Positions 34,243 to 42,886 of a DNA stretch of 43,992 nucleotides are shown piece after piece. Source of the DNA: an uncultured Tateyamaria sp. (lineage in GTDB: Bacteria; Pseudomonadota; Alphaproteobacteria; Rhodobacterales; Rhodobacteraceae); NCBI RefSeq assembly GCF_947503385.1, contig NZ_CANNDO010000013.1, positions 1-43,992 of the forward strand, given 5' to 3'. The first letter of the stretch is position 1, and each line of letters opens with the position of its first letter. The position numbers and the translations under genes are program-made. The notes below the pieces were generated by a model that was not told the origin of the DNA, did not search any database, and saw only the letters and a program-made list of their open reading frames with translations.

Positions 34243-35547
34243 TCAATCATAGTCGAACCGTTCTGCGAGGATGTGATTGGACGGCGCACCCCGGCTGAGA
34301 AGGTGATCTTCAACCACATCCATCATCTTATTAGGTCCGCATACAACAAAGACCCACTCCGTGAATTCTTCCGAGGTGAATACACTGTCGAGCAGTTCTG
34401 GATCGATAAGTCCAGTTTTTCCCTGCCATGTCTTTGGGGGCTCTGACAGGACAAAAGTTACATCCTCGTTGTCGAGTTCATCGCGGTAAGCGATTTGATT
34501 GATACTTCTGTTTCCATAAATGACCTTCACACTCCGCGCGTCGCCGGTAAGGCGTAGCTGTCTTAGGATGCTCATCAGAGGCGCAATGCCGATGCCACCT
34601 GCGACCAATGCGATGCCGGGCTCTTTGCGATCGTCAACAACCAGAGTTCCATAGGCCGCATCAAGGTATGCGACTGTTCCTGTCTCGATCTGGCCAATTG
34701 TCCCAGTGAAGTCGCCAAGCTCCTTTATCATAAAAGAAACCGCCGAGCCGGACGCAGGCGCAGAAGAAATCGAAAACGGGTTTTCATGAAGTGAAAACGG
34801 GCCGTGCCCAACATTCAGCCAGGCAAACTGTCCCGCTTTGTAGTCGAGACCCTCGTGGCCGTTTGCTGCGACCGTCAATTCCCATTGCTTCGGAGTCAAT
34901 TGCGTGACGGTTGTTACGCGCCAGGATCGCCGCTTCTCCAATAGCGGCACCAGCAGATAAACATAGAACAGCGATCCGACAGACACGACTGTCAGTGCCA
35001 GCCAAAGCCACGTCATAAGCGTTTGTGATCCATAACGTCCTGCGTAGACCGTGTGGTGCAAAAGAAGCATTGCGATCAAAGCCGCGCCAAGACCATGCAT
35101 CAAGCGCCACGTTTCGTATTTGTAGTCCAATTGCGTGCGATAGACCGCAAAAAGCACAAGGCTTGGCAGAAGCACGTAGGCTGCCATGCCGGAGGAGAGG
35201 TAGGACAAGTCAGTTGTGAGCGACAATTGACGCGTAGGATCCCAAGGGCGCTGCCCGCCTGTCGGGGTACCGCCATACAAAAAAGGGTGCACTAACGCGA
35301 AGAGCAACGCCGAACGCGCTATAATTTGGTGGAACCGCATCGTCCGATCCATTCCGATGCTGTTCGAAATGCTTTTGAAACGGCCCGAAAGCAAGAATTC
35401 CACGAGAATTATGGAAAAGGCCAGTATCCCAAGACCAGACGCAAGCTCTTGCAGAAACGGGCGCGGTGGACTTCCGAGGCTCCAGGATGCGACCAACGGA
35501 AGAAGCACTATGCATAGGTAGGCAATGATCAAAAAACGCGGTTTCAC
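34243..35547 (-). CDS. Ferric-reductase-like flavohaem membrane protein
   Basis: A 434-residue membrane protein that should pass electrons from NAD(P)H through FAD and haem b across the inner membrane, as in ferric reductases and NADPH oxidases. About six N-terminal membrane helices contain paired histidines (FHQIIARSALLFALVHPFLY and LMHGLGAALIAMLLLHHTVY). FAD binding is shown by HENPFSISSAP and nicotinamide binding by VAGGIGIAPLMSILRQL and FVVCGPNKMMD. The start is taken as GTG 35547 because it overlaps the stop of the upstream 67-codon frame (GTGA) and the first helix begins just after. The open frame continues to 35622. It is the last gene of the leftward efflux operon. Confidence 0.85.
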   Translation of the reverse strand: MKPRFLIIAYLCIVLLPLVASWSLGSPPRPFLQELASGLGILAFSIILVEFLLSGRFKSISNSIGMDRTMRFHQIIARSALLFALVHPFLYGGTPTGGQRPWDPTRQLSLTTDLSYLSSGMAAYVLLPSLVLFAVYRTQLDYKYETWRLMHGLGAALIAMLLLHHTVYAGRYGSQTLMTWLWLALTVVSVGSLFYVYLLVPLLEKRRSWRVTTVTQLTPKQWELTVAANGHEGLDYKAGQFAWLNVGHGPFSLHENPFSISSAPASGSAVSFMIKELGDFTGTIGQIETGTVAYLDAAYGTLVVDDRKEPGIALVAGGIGIAPLMSILRQLRLTGDARSVKVIYGNRSINQIAYRDELDNEDVTFVLSEPPKTWQGKTGLIDPELLDSVFTSEEFTEWVFVVCGPNKMMDVVEDHLLSRGAPSNHILAERFDYD

Positions 35548-35747
35548 AACGCCACTCTGATGCGCATGTCGCGCTGACGCAAACTGGCTTGCATGTGTGG
35601 GCATCTGCCGTGGGTGTAACAAAGTTCAAAGTCGGAGGCCTGCATGAATTTCGGTACGGGTGCTGGAATGGCGTTTGGGCGCAGACCGATATTGGTTTCG
35701 GACAGTGCCTGATCGACCTCAAGTCGGTCCACGACGAACCCGGTCAT
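35544..35747 (-). CDS. Small unknown protein (67 aa)
   Basis: Not a family I recognise. ATG 35747 is preceded by AAGGAACAGCTCA at good spacing, and it starts 13 bases after the YhhJ-like permease stop. Its TGA overlaps the GTG of the reductase gene. That chain of couplings is the main evidence that it is real. The protein is soluble-looking, with a CYTHGRCPHMQ cluster of Cys and His near residues 43-53 that might bind a metal or haem. It might alternatively be a leader ORF that sets reductase translation. Confidence 0.5.
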   Translation of the reverse strand: MTGFVVDRLEVDQALSETNIGLRPNAIPAPVPKFMQASDFELCYTHGRCPHMQASLRQRDMRIRVAL

Positions 35748-35760
35748 TGAGCTGTTCCTT

Positions 35761-36885
35761 TTAGTTTTCTTGTGCGACAGACCGCCGGAAAAGCATGATG
35801 CTTGTCGTCAAAAGCATTGTGCCCAGTGCAGCCATCCACATGAACTCCGGCCAGACAGTTTCGACCCCGGCGCCCTTGAAGACGATGGCTTGGCTGGCCG
35901 CCATATAGTGGCGAGATGGAAGAACAAGGGTGCCGACTTGCAACCAGTCTGGTTGGCTTTCCACGGGGGTTTCCCCGCCTGACAACATCAGCATGGGCAA
36001 GACAACCAACATAACCAACAGCGCGAATTGAGCCATTGAACGCGCAAGCGTGGCAAGGAAAACGCCCAGAGCGGTTGCAGTAAACAGAAACAGCGCCGTG
36101 CCAATCAGAAACAGGGCCTTTGAACCCGCGATGGTGATCCCAAGGGACCCCTGCATCACGAATGTTAGCGAAAGTGCTGCGGCCACGAGAACAACAGCAG
36201 CATTCGCCCAGATCTTTGCAACCGCGATATCAAAGGGCGCGAGCGGCATAGCAAGGAGATGTTCGATTGTGCCATGCTCACGCTCCCGGATCATCGCGGC
36301 CCCGGTCAGAATTGTGGTCAGCCACATGATTTGTCCGATTAGCGCGACAATCCCGGCAAAGCGCACTGTGTCGCGGTTTGGATTGAACGCGCTGCGCACA
36401 ACAAGATCGACCGGGGCCGGATCGACCAGGTCTGCCCCGATGGCAAAGCGTCGGATCTCCGTGCTTAGGATGTTTGTGATATAGCTTGCACCAATGCCTG
36501 CCTGTTCCATCGCAGTTGCGTCGATCAGAACCTGGATCTCGGGATTTCGGCGGGCACGCACGTCCTTTTCGAAGCCGGGCGGTATGGCAACGATAAACAG
36601 AAAACGCCCCGCGTCCAAATGCTCGGGACCGGACCCCGGTTCTATTTGTACCATGGGTTGAAATTCCGGCGGGAAAAACGCTGCGCTCAGTGCGCGTGAA
36701 AGGGGTGAGTTATCCTCGTCTGCAAACGCGATCGACGCGTTATTGACTGAACTCGCGACCCCGGTTGCCTCCATCAGCGGGGCCAGCGTGAACGACCAGA
36801 CCAGCAGCGCCATCATTACCCAGTCGCGGCGCAAACTGACCATTTCCTTGAGCCCGAGCCAGAATATGCAAGCGAGCCGTTGCAT
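35761..36885 (-). CDS. ABC-2 type permease (YhhJ-like)
   Basis: A 374-residue ABC-2 membrane subunit. An N-terminal membrane segment (WVMMALLVWSFTLAPLMEA) is followed by a large periplasmic domain of about 140 residues. Five C-terminal helices follow from about residue 175, including IREREHGTIEHLLAMPLAPFDIAVAKIWAN, the conserved coupling motif. ATG 36885 follows directly on the TGA of the RbbA-like gene. The order HlyD, double ATPase-permease, permease is the same as yhiI-rbbA-yhhJ in E. coli. Such systems are thought to export drugs or lipophilic compounds. The cargo here is unknown. Confidence 0.88.
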   Translation of the reverse strand: MQRLACIFWLGLKEMVSLRRDWVMMALLVWSFTLAPLMEATGVASSVNNASIAFADEDNSPLSRALSAAFFPPEFQPMVQIEPGSGPEHLDAGRFLFIVAIPPGFEKDVRARRNPEIQVLIDATAMEQAGIGASYITNILSTEIRRFAIGADLVDPAPVDLVVRSAFNPNRDTVRFAGIVALIGQIMWLTTILTGAAMIREREHGTIEHLLAMPLAPFDIAVAKIWANAAVVLVAAALSLTFVMQGSLGITIAGSKALFLIGTALFLFTATALGVFLATLARSMAQFALLVMLVVLPMLMLSGGETPVESQPDWLQVGTLVLPSRHYMAASQAIVFKGAGVETVWPEFMWMAALGTMLLTTSIMLFRRSVAQEN

Positions 36886-39582
36886 TCATTTCTCCTGCGC
36901 GCGCAGGGACAGCGCCGCGAATGCCGTCAGGACGGGCCCAAAACAAGCAAGAGCCAGGATATCCGGGCCAAGCGCCTCCCAACTCAGCCCTTTGGTGAAG
37001 GCGCCGACATTCAGGTGCAAAAAATATGAAGAGGGCCAAAGCGATCCGATGGTTTGCGCACCGCCTTCCAGTGTGGAAACAGGCTGCAACAAGCCAGAAA
37101 ACTGGATCGTCGGCACGACCGACGCAATAGCAGTGGCAAAGGTTGCTGCAACTTGGCTCGACGTCATGGTGGCAATCAAAAGCCCATAGGACGTGGTTGC
37201 CCAGACATAGAGAAATGCGCCAACTGCCAACGGGATAGGATTGCCCTTCAGCGGCACTTCGAAAATCCAGACGGTCATGCCAGCCAGAAGCAGGAAATTT
37301 GCAAATCCGATGACGATGTAGGGAATCTGCTTGCCAATCAGGAATTCCAGTCGCGTGGTTGGCGTGACGTAGAAATTGGTCACCGAGCCCAACTCGCGCT
37401 CCCGCGCGATACTGACCGCGGCCAAAACCGCCGGAAGCATAATTAGCAGAATCGCTGGCATTGCCGGAGCCATCGCTGCGATGCTCTCGAAGCTCTGATT
37501 GTATCGGAAACGCGGTTCGATTCGAGCAACGTCTGCCTGACGCACTCCGCTTTCGCGCGCTATCTCCTCGAGGAATCTCAGATGCAGGCCGGCAACGTAC
37601 CCCTCGACCGTTTCCCCTTTGAAGGGGATCGCACCGTCGACGGTTGCCAGCACTGCGGTATGTTCGCCTGCACGTAATTTGCGCCCGAAATCGGGTGGCA
37701 GCTCAACAATCAGAGAGACGTCGCCAGCCTTCAACCGGCTGCGGCCCTCTGCGGGATTTGCCAGCGGCGGCGTCGGGCTAAAGTATCGCGAGCCGGAAAT
37801 CTCGCTGATAAAGGTCCGGCTTTCAGGGCTTTGCGACAGATCGAGAACGGCGAAGTCCAAATCCTCGATGTCCAGCGTAATGCCATAGCAGAAAACCAGC
37901 ATCAGCAGAGCCGATCCAAGGAAAGCAAAGCCGAGACGTATGCGGTCGCGGAGCACTTCCACAGCCTCACGACGCGTGTAGGCCAACGCGCGGCCGATGC
38001 TGGTGCCGGATCTTGCGCCTGGCTCCTCGACCGCAATGCCCGGCGCGCTGACCGGAGTGGGTGGATCAGCGGCCTCCAAAATCGAGATGAATGCGTCCTC
38101 GAGGGTGCCAGCGCCTTCAGTTGCCATCAAAGCGGCAGGGGTATCCTCAGCCAGAACGCGACCGGAATGCATGAACGAGACCCGGTCGCAACGCTCCGCT
38201 TCGGCCATGAAGTGCGTCGAGACAAAAATTGTCACGCCCTCGGTGCGTGACAATTCGACGAGCAATGCCCAGAAGGCATCGCGCGCTTCGGGGTCTACGC
38301 CTGACGTCGGCTCGTCCAAAATCAAGACACGCGGGCGATGGATCACAGCAACGGCAAGCGACAAGCGTTGCTTGATGCCGAGCGGCAGGTCCGACGCCAG
38401 CGCGTCGCGATGCACGTTCAATCCAAACCATTCCATCAGTTCGTCAATCCGTGCTTTTTGATCTTCTATGGCAAAAATGCGAGCGTGAAGCTGGAGGTTT
38501 TGTCGAACGGTTAATTCGCCATAAAGCGAAAACGCTTGGCTCATGTATCCGATGTCGCGGCGCAGCTCGCGATTGCGTGCATCAACAGGTTTTCCGAACA
38601 GTGAAGCCTCTCCTGCGCTGATTGGAAGAAGGCCAGTGAGCATTTTCATCGTTGTTGACTTGCCGCACCCGTTGGATCCAAGAAAGCCAAAAATCTCGCC
38701 CCGGCGGATCGAAAAATCGACACTGTCAACCGCCGTGAAATCGCCAAAGCGGCGCGTGAGGCCATGGGCGGTAATCACGGCATCCCCGTCGACCTGTCGC
38801 ATCGGCGTAGGACCTGTTTCTGATGGCTGTTTATCGTGGGTCCGCAGCGCCCTGTAGGCCGTTTCTACGTCTGCGGCCTCTCCTTTGAATTCCACAGGGC
38901 TGCCCTCAAAGAGGATGCGCCCTCCATCCATTGCAATGATCCGGTCAAACCGTGCGGCTTCCTCCATATATGCCGTTGAAACCAGAACCGAGAGATCGGG
39001 CGAGATGTAACGGATCGCGTCGATCAGTGACCAGAACTGCCGACGCGACAGCGGGTCGACCCCTGTGGTGGGCTCGTCCAGTACCAAAAGCTTTGGATCG
39101 TGGATCAGTGCGCAGCACAGCCCCAACTTCTGCTTCATACCGCCCGAGAGTTTGCCCATGAGCCGATCCGAAAACGGTGCAAGGCCCGTTGCTGACAAAA
39201 GAGCGGCGATCCTGACATCGCGTTCCTGCGCCGTCTGACCAAACAGGCGCGAGAAGAATTCAAGGTTTTCGCGTACCGACAGTTCGGCGTAAAGGTTGCG
39301 GCCCAATCCTTGCGGCATGAAGGCAATGGCCGGACACACCTTGCGCCGATGCGTCGGATCGTTGATTGGCCCGCCAAGAACGCTCATCGTCCCCGATTGA
39401 AGCCTCTTGGCACCCGTGATCAGACTCAGGAGCGTAGATTTCCCAACACCATCTGGCCCGATAAACCCCATGAGTTGGCCGGCAGGCAGTTCAAGCGAGA
39501 CCGCGTCTAACGCGATTTGTTTGCGGTAGCGATGCGTGACGTTCGCAATGCGGATTGGGGTTCCATTCACGGGCTCGATCAT
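36886..39582 (-). CDS. RbbA-like double ATP-binding and permease ABC protein
   Basis: An 898-residue protein with two ATPase domains and an ABC-2 permease. NBD1 (about residues 8-240) has Walker A GPDGVGKSTLL and signature LSGGMKQKLG. NBD2 (about 275-510) has Walker A GSNGCGKSTT and a divergent signature LPLGIKQRL that I recall as normal for RbbA relatives. Both keep Walker B (LVLDEPTTGVDP and LILDEPTSGVDP). The permease half contains REAVEVLRDRIRLGFAFLGS and ARERELGSVTNFYVTPTTRLEF. ATG 39582 overlaps the HlyD stop (ATGA), and the frame up to 39627 is not used. It is the motor of a tripartite exporter with the HlyD protein upstream. Confidence 0.9.
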   Translation of the reverse strand: MIEPVNGTPIRIANVTHRYRKQIALDAVSLELPAGQLMGFIGPDGVGKSTLLSLITGAKRLQSGTMSVLGGPINDPTHRRKVCPAIAFMPQGLGRNLYAELSVRENLEFFSRLFGQTAQERDVRIAALLSATGLAPFSDRLMGKLSGGMKQKLGLCCALIHDPKLLVLDEPTTGVDPLSRRQFWSLIDAIRYISPDLSVLVSTAYMEEAARFDRIIAMDGGRILFEGSPVEFKGEAADVETAYRALRTHDKQPSETGPTPMRQVDGDAVITAHGLTRRFGDFTAVDSVDFSIRRGEIFGFLGSNGCGKSTTMKMLTGLLPISAGEASLFGKPVDARNRELRRDIGYMSQAFSLYGELTVRQNLQLHARIFAIEDQKARIDELMEWFGLNVHRDALASDLPLGIKQRLSLAVAVIHRPRVLILDEPTSGVDPEARDAFWALLVELSRTEGVTIFVSTHFMAEAERCDRVSFMHSGRVLAEDTPAALMATEGAGTLEDAFISILEAADPPTPVSAPGIAVEEPGARSGTSIGRALAYTRREAVEVLRDRIRLGFAFLGSALLMLVFCYGITLDIEDLDFAVLDLSQSPESRTFISEISGSRYFSPTPPLANPAEGRSRLKAGDVSLIVELPPDFGRKLRAGEHTAVLATVDGAIPFKGETVEGYVAGLHLRFLEEIARESGVRQADVARIEPRFRYNQSFESIAAMAPAMPAILLIMLPAVLAAVSIARERELGSVTNFYVTPTTRLEFLIGKQIPYIVIGFANFLLLAGMTVWIFEVPLKGNPIPLAVGAFLYVWATTSYGLLIATMTSSQVAATFATAIASVVPTIQFSGLLQPVSTLEGGAQTIGSLWPSSYFLHLNVGAFTKGLSWEALGPDILALACFGPVLTAFAALSLRAQEK

Positions 39583-40574
39583 TCGAAAAGCTCTTGCGGA
39601 ATACGCCTCTCCAATGCATCGGACCATGTTGCATCAGGAAGGAGCCGGATGACCGAATAACCACGCAAGCCGGTTTTGACATGCTCTATCCGGCCGGCGA
39701 CCAGATCGGCGGGGATGCGCACGCGCACGCGAAACATCAGTTGTTCGCGTTCGCTGAGTGTTTCAACTTGTTTTGGTGTGAATTGCGCCTCGGGTGAGAC
39801 GAAACTGACATTTGCGGGTATCGCGAAATCTGGCAATGCATCCAGAACGATGCGTGCCTCAGACCCGATCGGCAAGAGCCCTGCCTCACGTGCGGGCAGG
39901 AACACCTCCATGTAGACGTTTTCAAGGCTGAGAAGGGTCAGGATCGGCTCACCGGCACCAACGACTTCGCCCGGTTCTGCCAGTCGGTAGAGGATCCGGC
40001 CCTGCATCGGTGCAACAAGCGTGCTGTCCTCGAGTTGCGAGGCAATCCGGCGTTCATCGGCCTCTGCTGCGGTAATCTGGCTGTCGGCTGTCGCGACCCG
40101 TGCCGTGGCAGCGCCCAGCACGGCGGACGCCACTTGATGTGCCGTTTCACGGTCTTCAAAGATTGCCTCAGATATATTTTGACCAGCCAATAATGCCCTC
40201 GCGCGCCCCAGTTCCTGTTTTGCGCGACGTTCTTCGCTCTGGCGCTGCAAAACCACGGCTTCCGCTTCCGCCTTGCCCTGGCGCGCTAGCGCGACTTCCG
40301 CTTTTGCCCGGTCGAGTGCGGCCGCCAGTTCGTCCGTATCCATTTCGACAAGGACGTCCCCCGTGTTGACGAGGCTGCCTTCCGCGACCATGACCCGGGC
40401 AACACGTCCAGCAAGCGTTGGAGCGATTTCAACCTGCTCCGCCTCGAGCCGCCCATTTCCCTGGACGAAACCCTCTGGCAGGTCTTTAACGTTATCAGTG
40501 GCAAAGAAGTAAGCAGCTCCTCCGCCAATCAAGAGCACCACCACAGCCAGAATAGCGCCAACTGGTTTATCCAT
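39579..40574 (-). CDS. HlyD-family periplasmic adaptor (YhiI/YbhG-like)
   Basis: A 331-residue membrane fusion protein. One N-terminal membrane anchor (AILAVVVLLIGGGAAYFFAT, residues 8-27) is followed by a lipoyl half (IAPTLAGRVARVMVAEGSLV). A coiled-coil hairpin covers about residues 85-195 (rich in Ala, Glu and Arg), and the second lipoyl and beta-barrel parts follow (STLVAPMQGRILYRLAEPGE). It would link the inner-membrane ABC exporter to an outer-membrane channel, for which no gene is present here. First gene of the leftward unit, so the promoter lies in the 800-base gap on its right. Confidence 0.9.
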   Translation of the reverse strand: MDKPVGAILAVVVLLIGGGAAYFFATDNVKDLPEGFVQGNGRLEAEQVEIAPTLAGRVARVMVAEGSLVNTGDVLVEMDTDELAAALDRAKAEVALARQGKAEAEAVVLQRQSEERRAKQELGRARALLAGQNISEAIFEDRETAHQVASAVLGAATARVATADSQITAAEADERRIASQLEDSTLVAPMQGRILYRLAEPGEVVGAGEPILTLLSLENVYMEVFLPAREAGLLPIGSEARIVLDALPDFAIPANVSFVSPEAQFTPKQVETLSEREQLMFRVRVRIPADLVAGRIEHVKTGLRGYSVIRLLPDATWSDALERRIPQELFE

Positions 40575-41075
40575 GACCCAATGTCCTTAAATCGACGATC
40601 GGGTTTCACCATGTTGTGATTCCAGGGAGGGAAACTTGCGCTATGTCAAAACGGCGCTGATCTGTCGGGTATGCGAGTTGGACGACGATTGGCTGGTATG
40701 CCAATTGCTTTTTCGACTGTTTGCGGCTGCATAGACCAGTAAACTCCCAACGCTGGTCTGAATGGCCTTTCATTCGCGGGCCGTGTCGCCCTGAAGCGCT
40801 CTTCGTCAATCGTATCGGCAGACCTTGCTGTATCGTTCTGAGAGTTGACAAGGCGCCGGGCCGGATCGCTTGGTATTTTCTTCAACCACTTCATTGTACG
40901 AATGCAGCGTTTGTAGGTGTGGCTTCAGAGCAGCCGTAAGCCGATAGACGGTTCAAAGGTTGCCAATAAAGGCAATGTTTCCAAACTGCTAACAAACTGA
41001 TGTTTCTGAATATTTCCCAGCGTTCTTCGAGTTCAACACGGTGCATCCAGTACTTGAACAGGCTATGCTGGTGTG

Positions 41076-41089
41076 GATTAATATTAATC
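41076..41089. promoter_or_regulatory. 14-bp perfect palindrome, possible operator
   Basis: GATTAATATTAATC is a perfect palindrome within an AT-rich patch about 500 bases upstream of the efflux operon start. Such symmetric AT-rich sites are common targets of TetR or MarR proteins, but no such gene is adjacent and the distance is large. Confidence 0.3.
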
Positions 41090-41343
41090 TAAACCAATGA
41101 CTTATACTGTGTACCCGCGGTAATTCTGTTTGACGCTTGGAACGTGTGGTCGCGGGAGCTACCAGCGAAGCAGGCGGCTGTCGCAAACACCGGCGTCCAA
41201 GTTACGACTACGCGGGCAGACAACCCACAAAAGTGTTTAGCGCAGCAATTTGAGAGGTAACGCGCAGAATATTTTCAGTATCATTCCAGCAACTCAGAGT
41301 GGACGGGTTGCGTCCAATCAAAGATATTCACCACTGCCGAGGA

Positions 41344-41390
41344 ATGCTGCGATTGCAGCCCGCTTTCCTTTCGGACGACGTAAACGCAAA
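41344..41390 (+). repeat. Dispersed intergenic stem-loop repeat, copy D (partial)
   Basis: AATGCTGCGATTGCAGCCCGC corresponds to the second block of the other copies. The GCTGC/GCAGC stem is conserved with a GATT loop. The first block (GGCCCATTCC) is absent or too diverged to see. It ends close to the 3' end of the leftward LysR gene. Confidence 0.55.
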
Positions 41391-41397
41391 TCGACGG

Positions 41398-42315
41398 TTA
41401 GCTGATTTTTGGTCGCTTGGCATCAGGCAGCGTGGGGTAGGTGGGCTCGCTGTTATGCAATAGTGACACACCGAGAAACTCATCCGATCTCTTTGCCAGT
41501 TCATCTAGCAAGAGATTGCGCACAGCGCGGATGCGCGGCACGTCTGCCATATCCGGATGGCAAGCCACCCAAATCCCCACTGACATGTCAGGCATACCAT
41601 TTTCGATTTTGTTCAGTCGGGGATCTGCGTCGCCGAGGACGCATGGAAGAATAGACTTTCCAACTCCGGCGGCCACCATCTCTCGCAATGTGAGAAAGCT
41701 GTCCGCCTTTGAGACAAAGTCTTTCTCCCTCACTTTCTCAATCAGCCACTGGGCTGGCTTTGAGCGGGCAATCGCACCACGCATCCCAAGCCACGGCAGG
41801 TTCCGGTCGCCGTAAACGGCAAAACCCAACTTTGCGCCCATTGAACCCACGAGCCCATCCTGTAGGTCGATCGCAGGTTTTACGGCAAGGTCTGCATCGA
41901 GCCGCCCGAGATCGAGATGTGTGTTGGAGCAAATCAGTTCGAACCGGAGGTCGCTTGCTTTTTGGGCCAAGCCGGAGAGCATCTTGGGCAGCAATCCGTG
42001 GCAAAGCGTATCGGTGGACGTGACACGAACGGTTCCGCGCAGCGGCGCCTGCGCGCCTTCGATCAACCGCTCAAGTGAATACACCGCAGCCTCGACCTCG
42101 CGTGCGGCGTCCACCACCTTTTGCCGATCCGCCGGGATCACGTAGCCTTGTGGTGTGCGGTCAAAGATTTCGCCCCCATGGCGGGTTTCAAAGGCGGAAA
42201 TGCGGCGCAGGACCGTTGCGTGGTTGACCCCCAACTTCCGTGCCGCAGCCGACACCGATCCGTTCTCAGCGACCGCGAGCAAAAAGCGCAGATCGTCCCA
42301 ATTCTCCCTGTGCAT
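41398..42315 (-). CDS. LysR-family transcriptional regulator
   Basis: A 305-residue regulator. The winged HTH is at residues 5-62 (WDDLRFLLAVAENGSVSAAARKLGVNHATVLRRISAFE), followed by the effector-binding domain from about 90 (GTVRVTSTDTLCHGLLPKML). It is divergent from the cytochrome genes with an 88-base gap. That is the classical LysR layout, so control of the cytochromes is likely. An imperfect AATG-N9-CATT dyad near 42340-42356 could be its site. The effector is unknown. Confidence 0.9.
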   Translation of the reverse strand: MHRENWDDLRFLLAVAENGSVSAAARKLGVNHATVLRRISAFETRHGGEIFDRTPQGYVIPADRQKVVDAAREVEAAVYSLERLIEGAQAPLRGTVRVTSTDTLCHGLLPKMLSGLAQKASDLRFELICSNTHLDLGRLDADLAVKPAIDLQDGLVGSMGAKLGFAVYGDRNLPWLGMRGAIARSKPAQWLIEKVREKDFVSKADSFLTLREMVAAGVGKSILPCVLGDADPRLNKIENGMPDMSVGIWVACHPDMADVPRIRAVRNLLLDELAKRSDEFLGVSLLHNSEPTYPTLPDAKRPKIS

Positions 42316-42409
42316 TTTCTAACGGCGTCCTTGCAATAATGGCAACTGTTCATTGATTTTCACACAGGTAGGCTAGACCCACCAACGCTATTTTCAGGGA
42401 GGCATGACA

Positions 42410-42886
42410 ATGCTCATAAAGAAGGGCGTGATTTTGGGACTCGTAGGGGCGGTTGTCGCCGGAACGATCGCAATTGCGGGCGGACACAGTGGCAATCCTG
42501 CCGTCAAGGCCCGCAAAGCGCACATGCAACTCTATGCGCACAACCTCGGCATTCTGGGCAGTATGGCAAAAGGTGAGGCGGAGTATGATGCGGACCAGGC
42601 CGTGGCTGCCGCAGACAATCTGGTGGCGCTGGCCACGATGAAGCAGATGTCCTACTGGCCTGCAGGCACATCGACCGAGGATCTGGGTGAAGAGACCCGC
42701 ACGTTGCCGGTCGCCTGGGATCCCGCCAATTGGGACGACTTGATGGCCAAGTCTGCGGCACTGGCAGATTCCGCTGCGGCGATGCAGACAGCTGCCGGAT
42801 CGCTCGAAGGCGTTCAAGCCAGCATTGGCGCTCTGGGTGGCGCGTGCGGTGCCTGCCACAAGGTATACCGCCAGCCCATGAACTAG
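42410..42886 (+). CDS. Cytochrome c' / c-556 family protein
   Basis: A periplasmic monohaem c-type cytochrome of the four-helix cytochrome c' family. The signal-peptide-like N-terminus is MLIKKGVILGLVGAVVAGTIA, and the haem site CGACHKVYR is at the C-terminus, the family's usual position. Start ATG 42410 is preferred to ATG 42404 because the GGGAGG site then has a normal 7-base spacing. It is divergent from LysR and directly followed by a diheme cytochrome, so the two probably exchange electrons or bind gases such as NO. Confidence 0.85.
   Translation: MLIKKGVILGLVGAVVAGTIAIAGGHSGNPAVKARKAHMQLYAHNLGILGSMAKGEAEYDADQAVAAADNLVALATMKQMSYWPAGTSTEDLGEETRTLPVAWDPANWDDLMAKSAALADSAAAMQTAAGSLEGVQASIGALGGACGACHKVYRQPMN

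Larger units (their letters stand above)
40575..41397. other. Long intergenic region upstream of the efflux operon
   Basis: About 820 bases without a supported gene. It should contain the leftward promoter of the HlyD gene. Features seen are a 14-bp palindrome at 41076-41089 and a copy of the dispersed repeat at 41344-41390. Several short open frames (up to 82 codons) on either strand show no family resemblance. A degraded regulator could have been here, but I see no readable trace. Confidence 0.4.

Noticed and set aside
36886..39582. Divergent second ATPase signature (LPLGIKQRL) as a sign of lost function in the RbbA-like protein
   Set aside because: I recall the same divergence in E. coli RbbA, so it appears to be a family feature rather than decay here.
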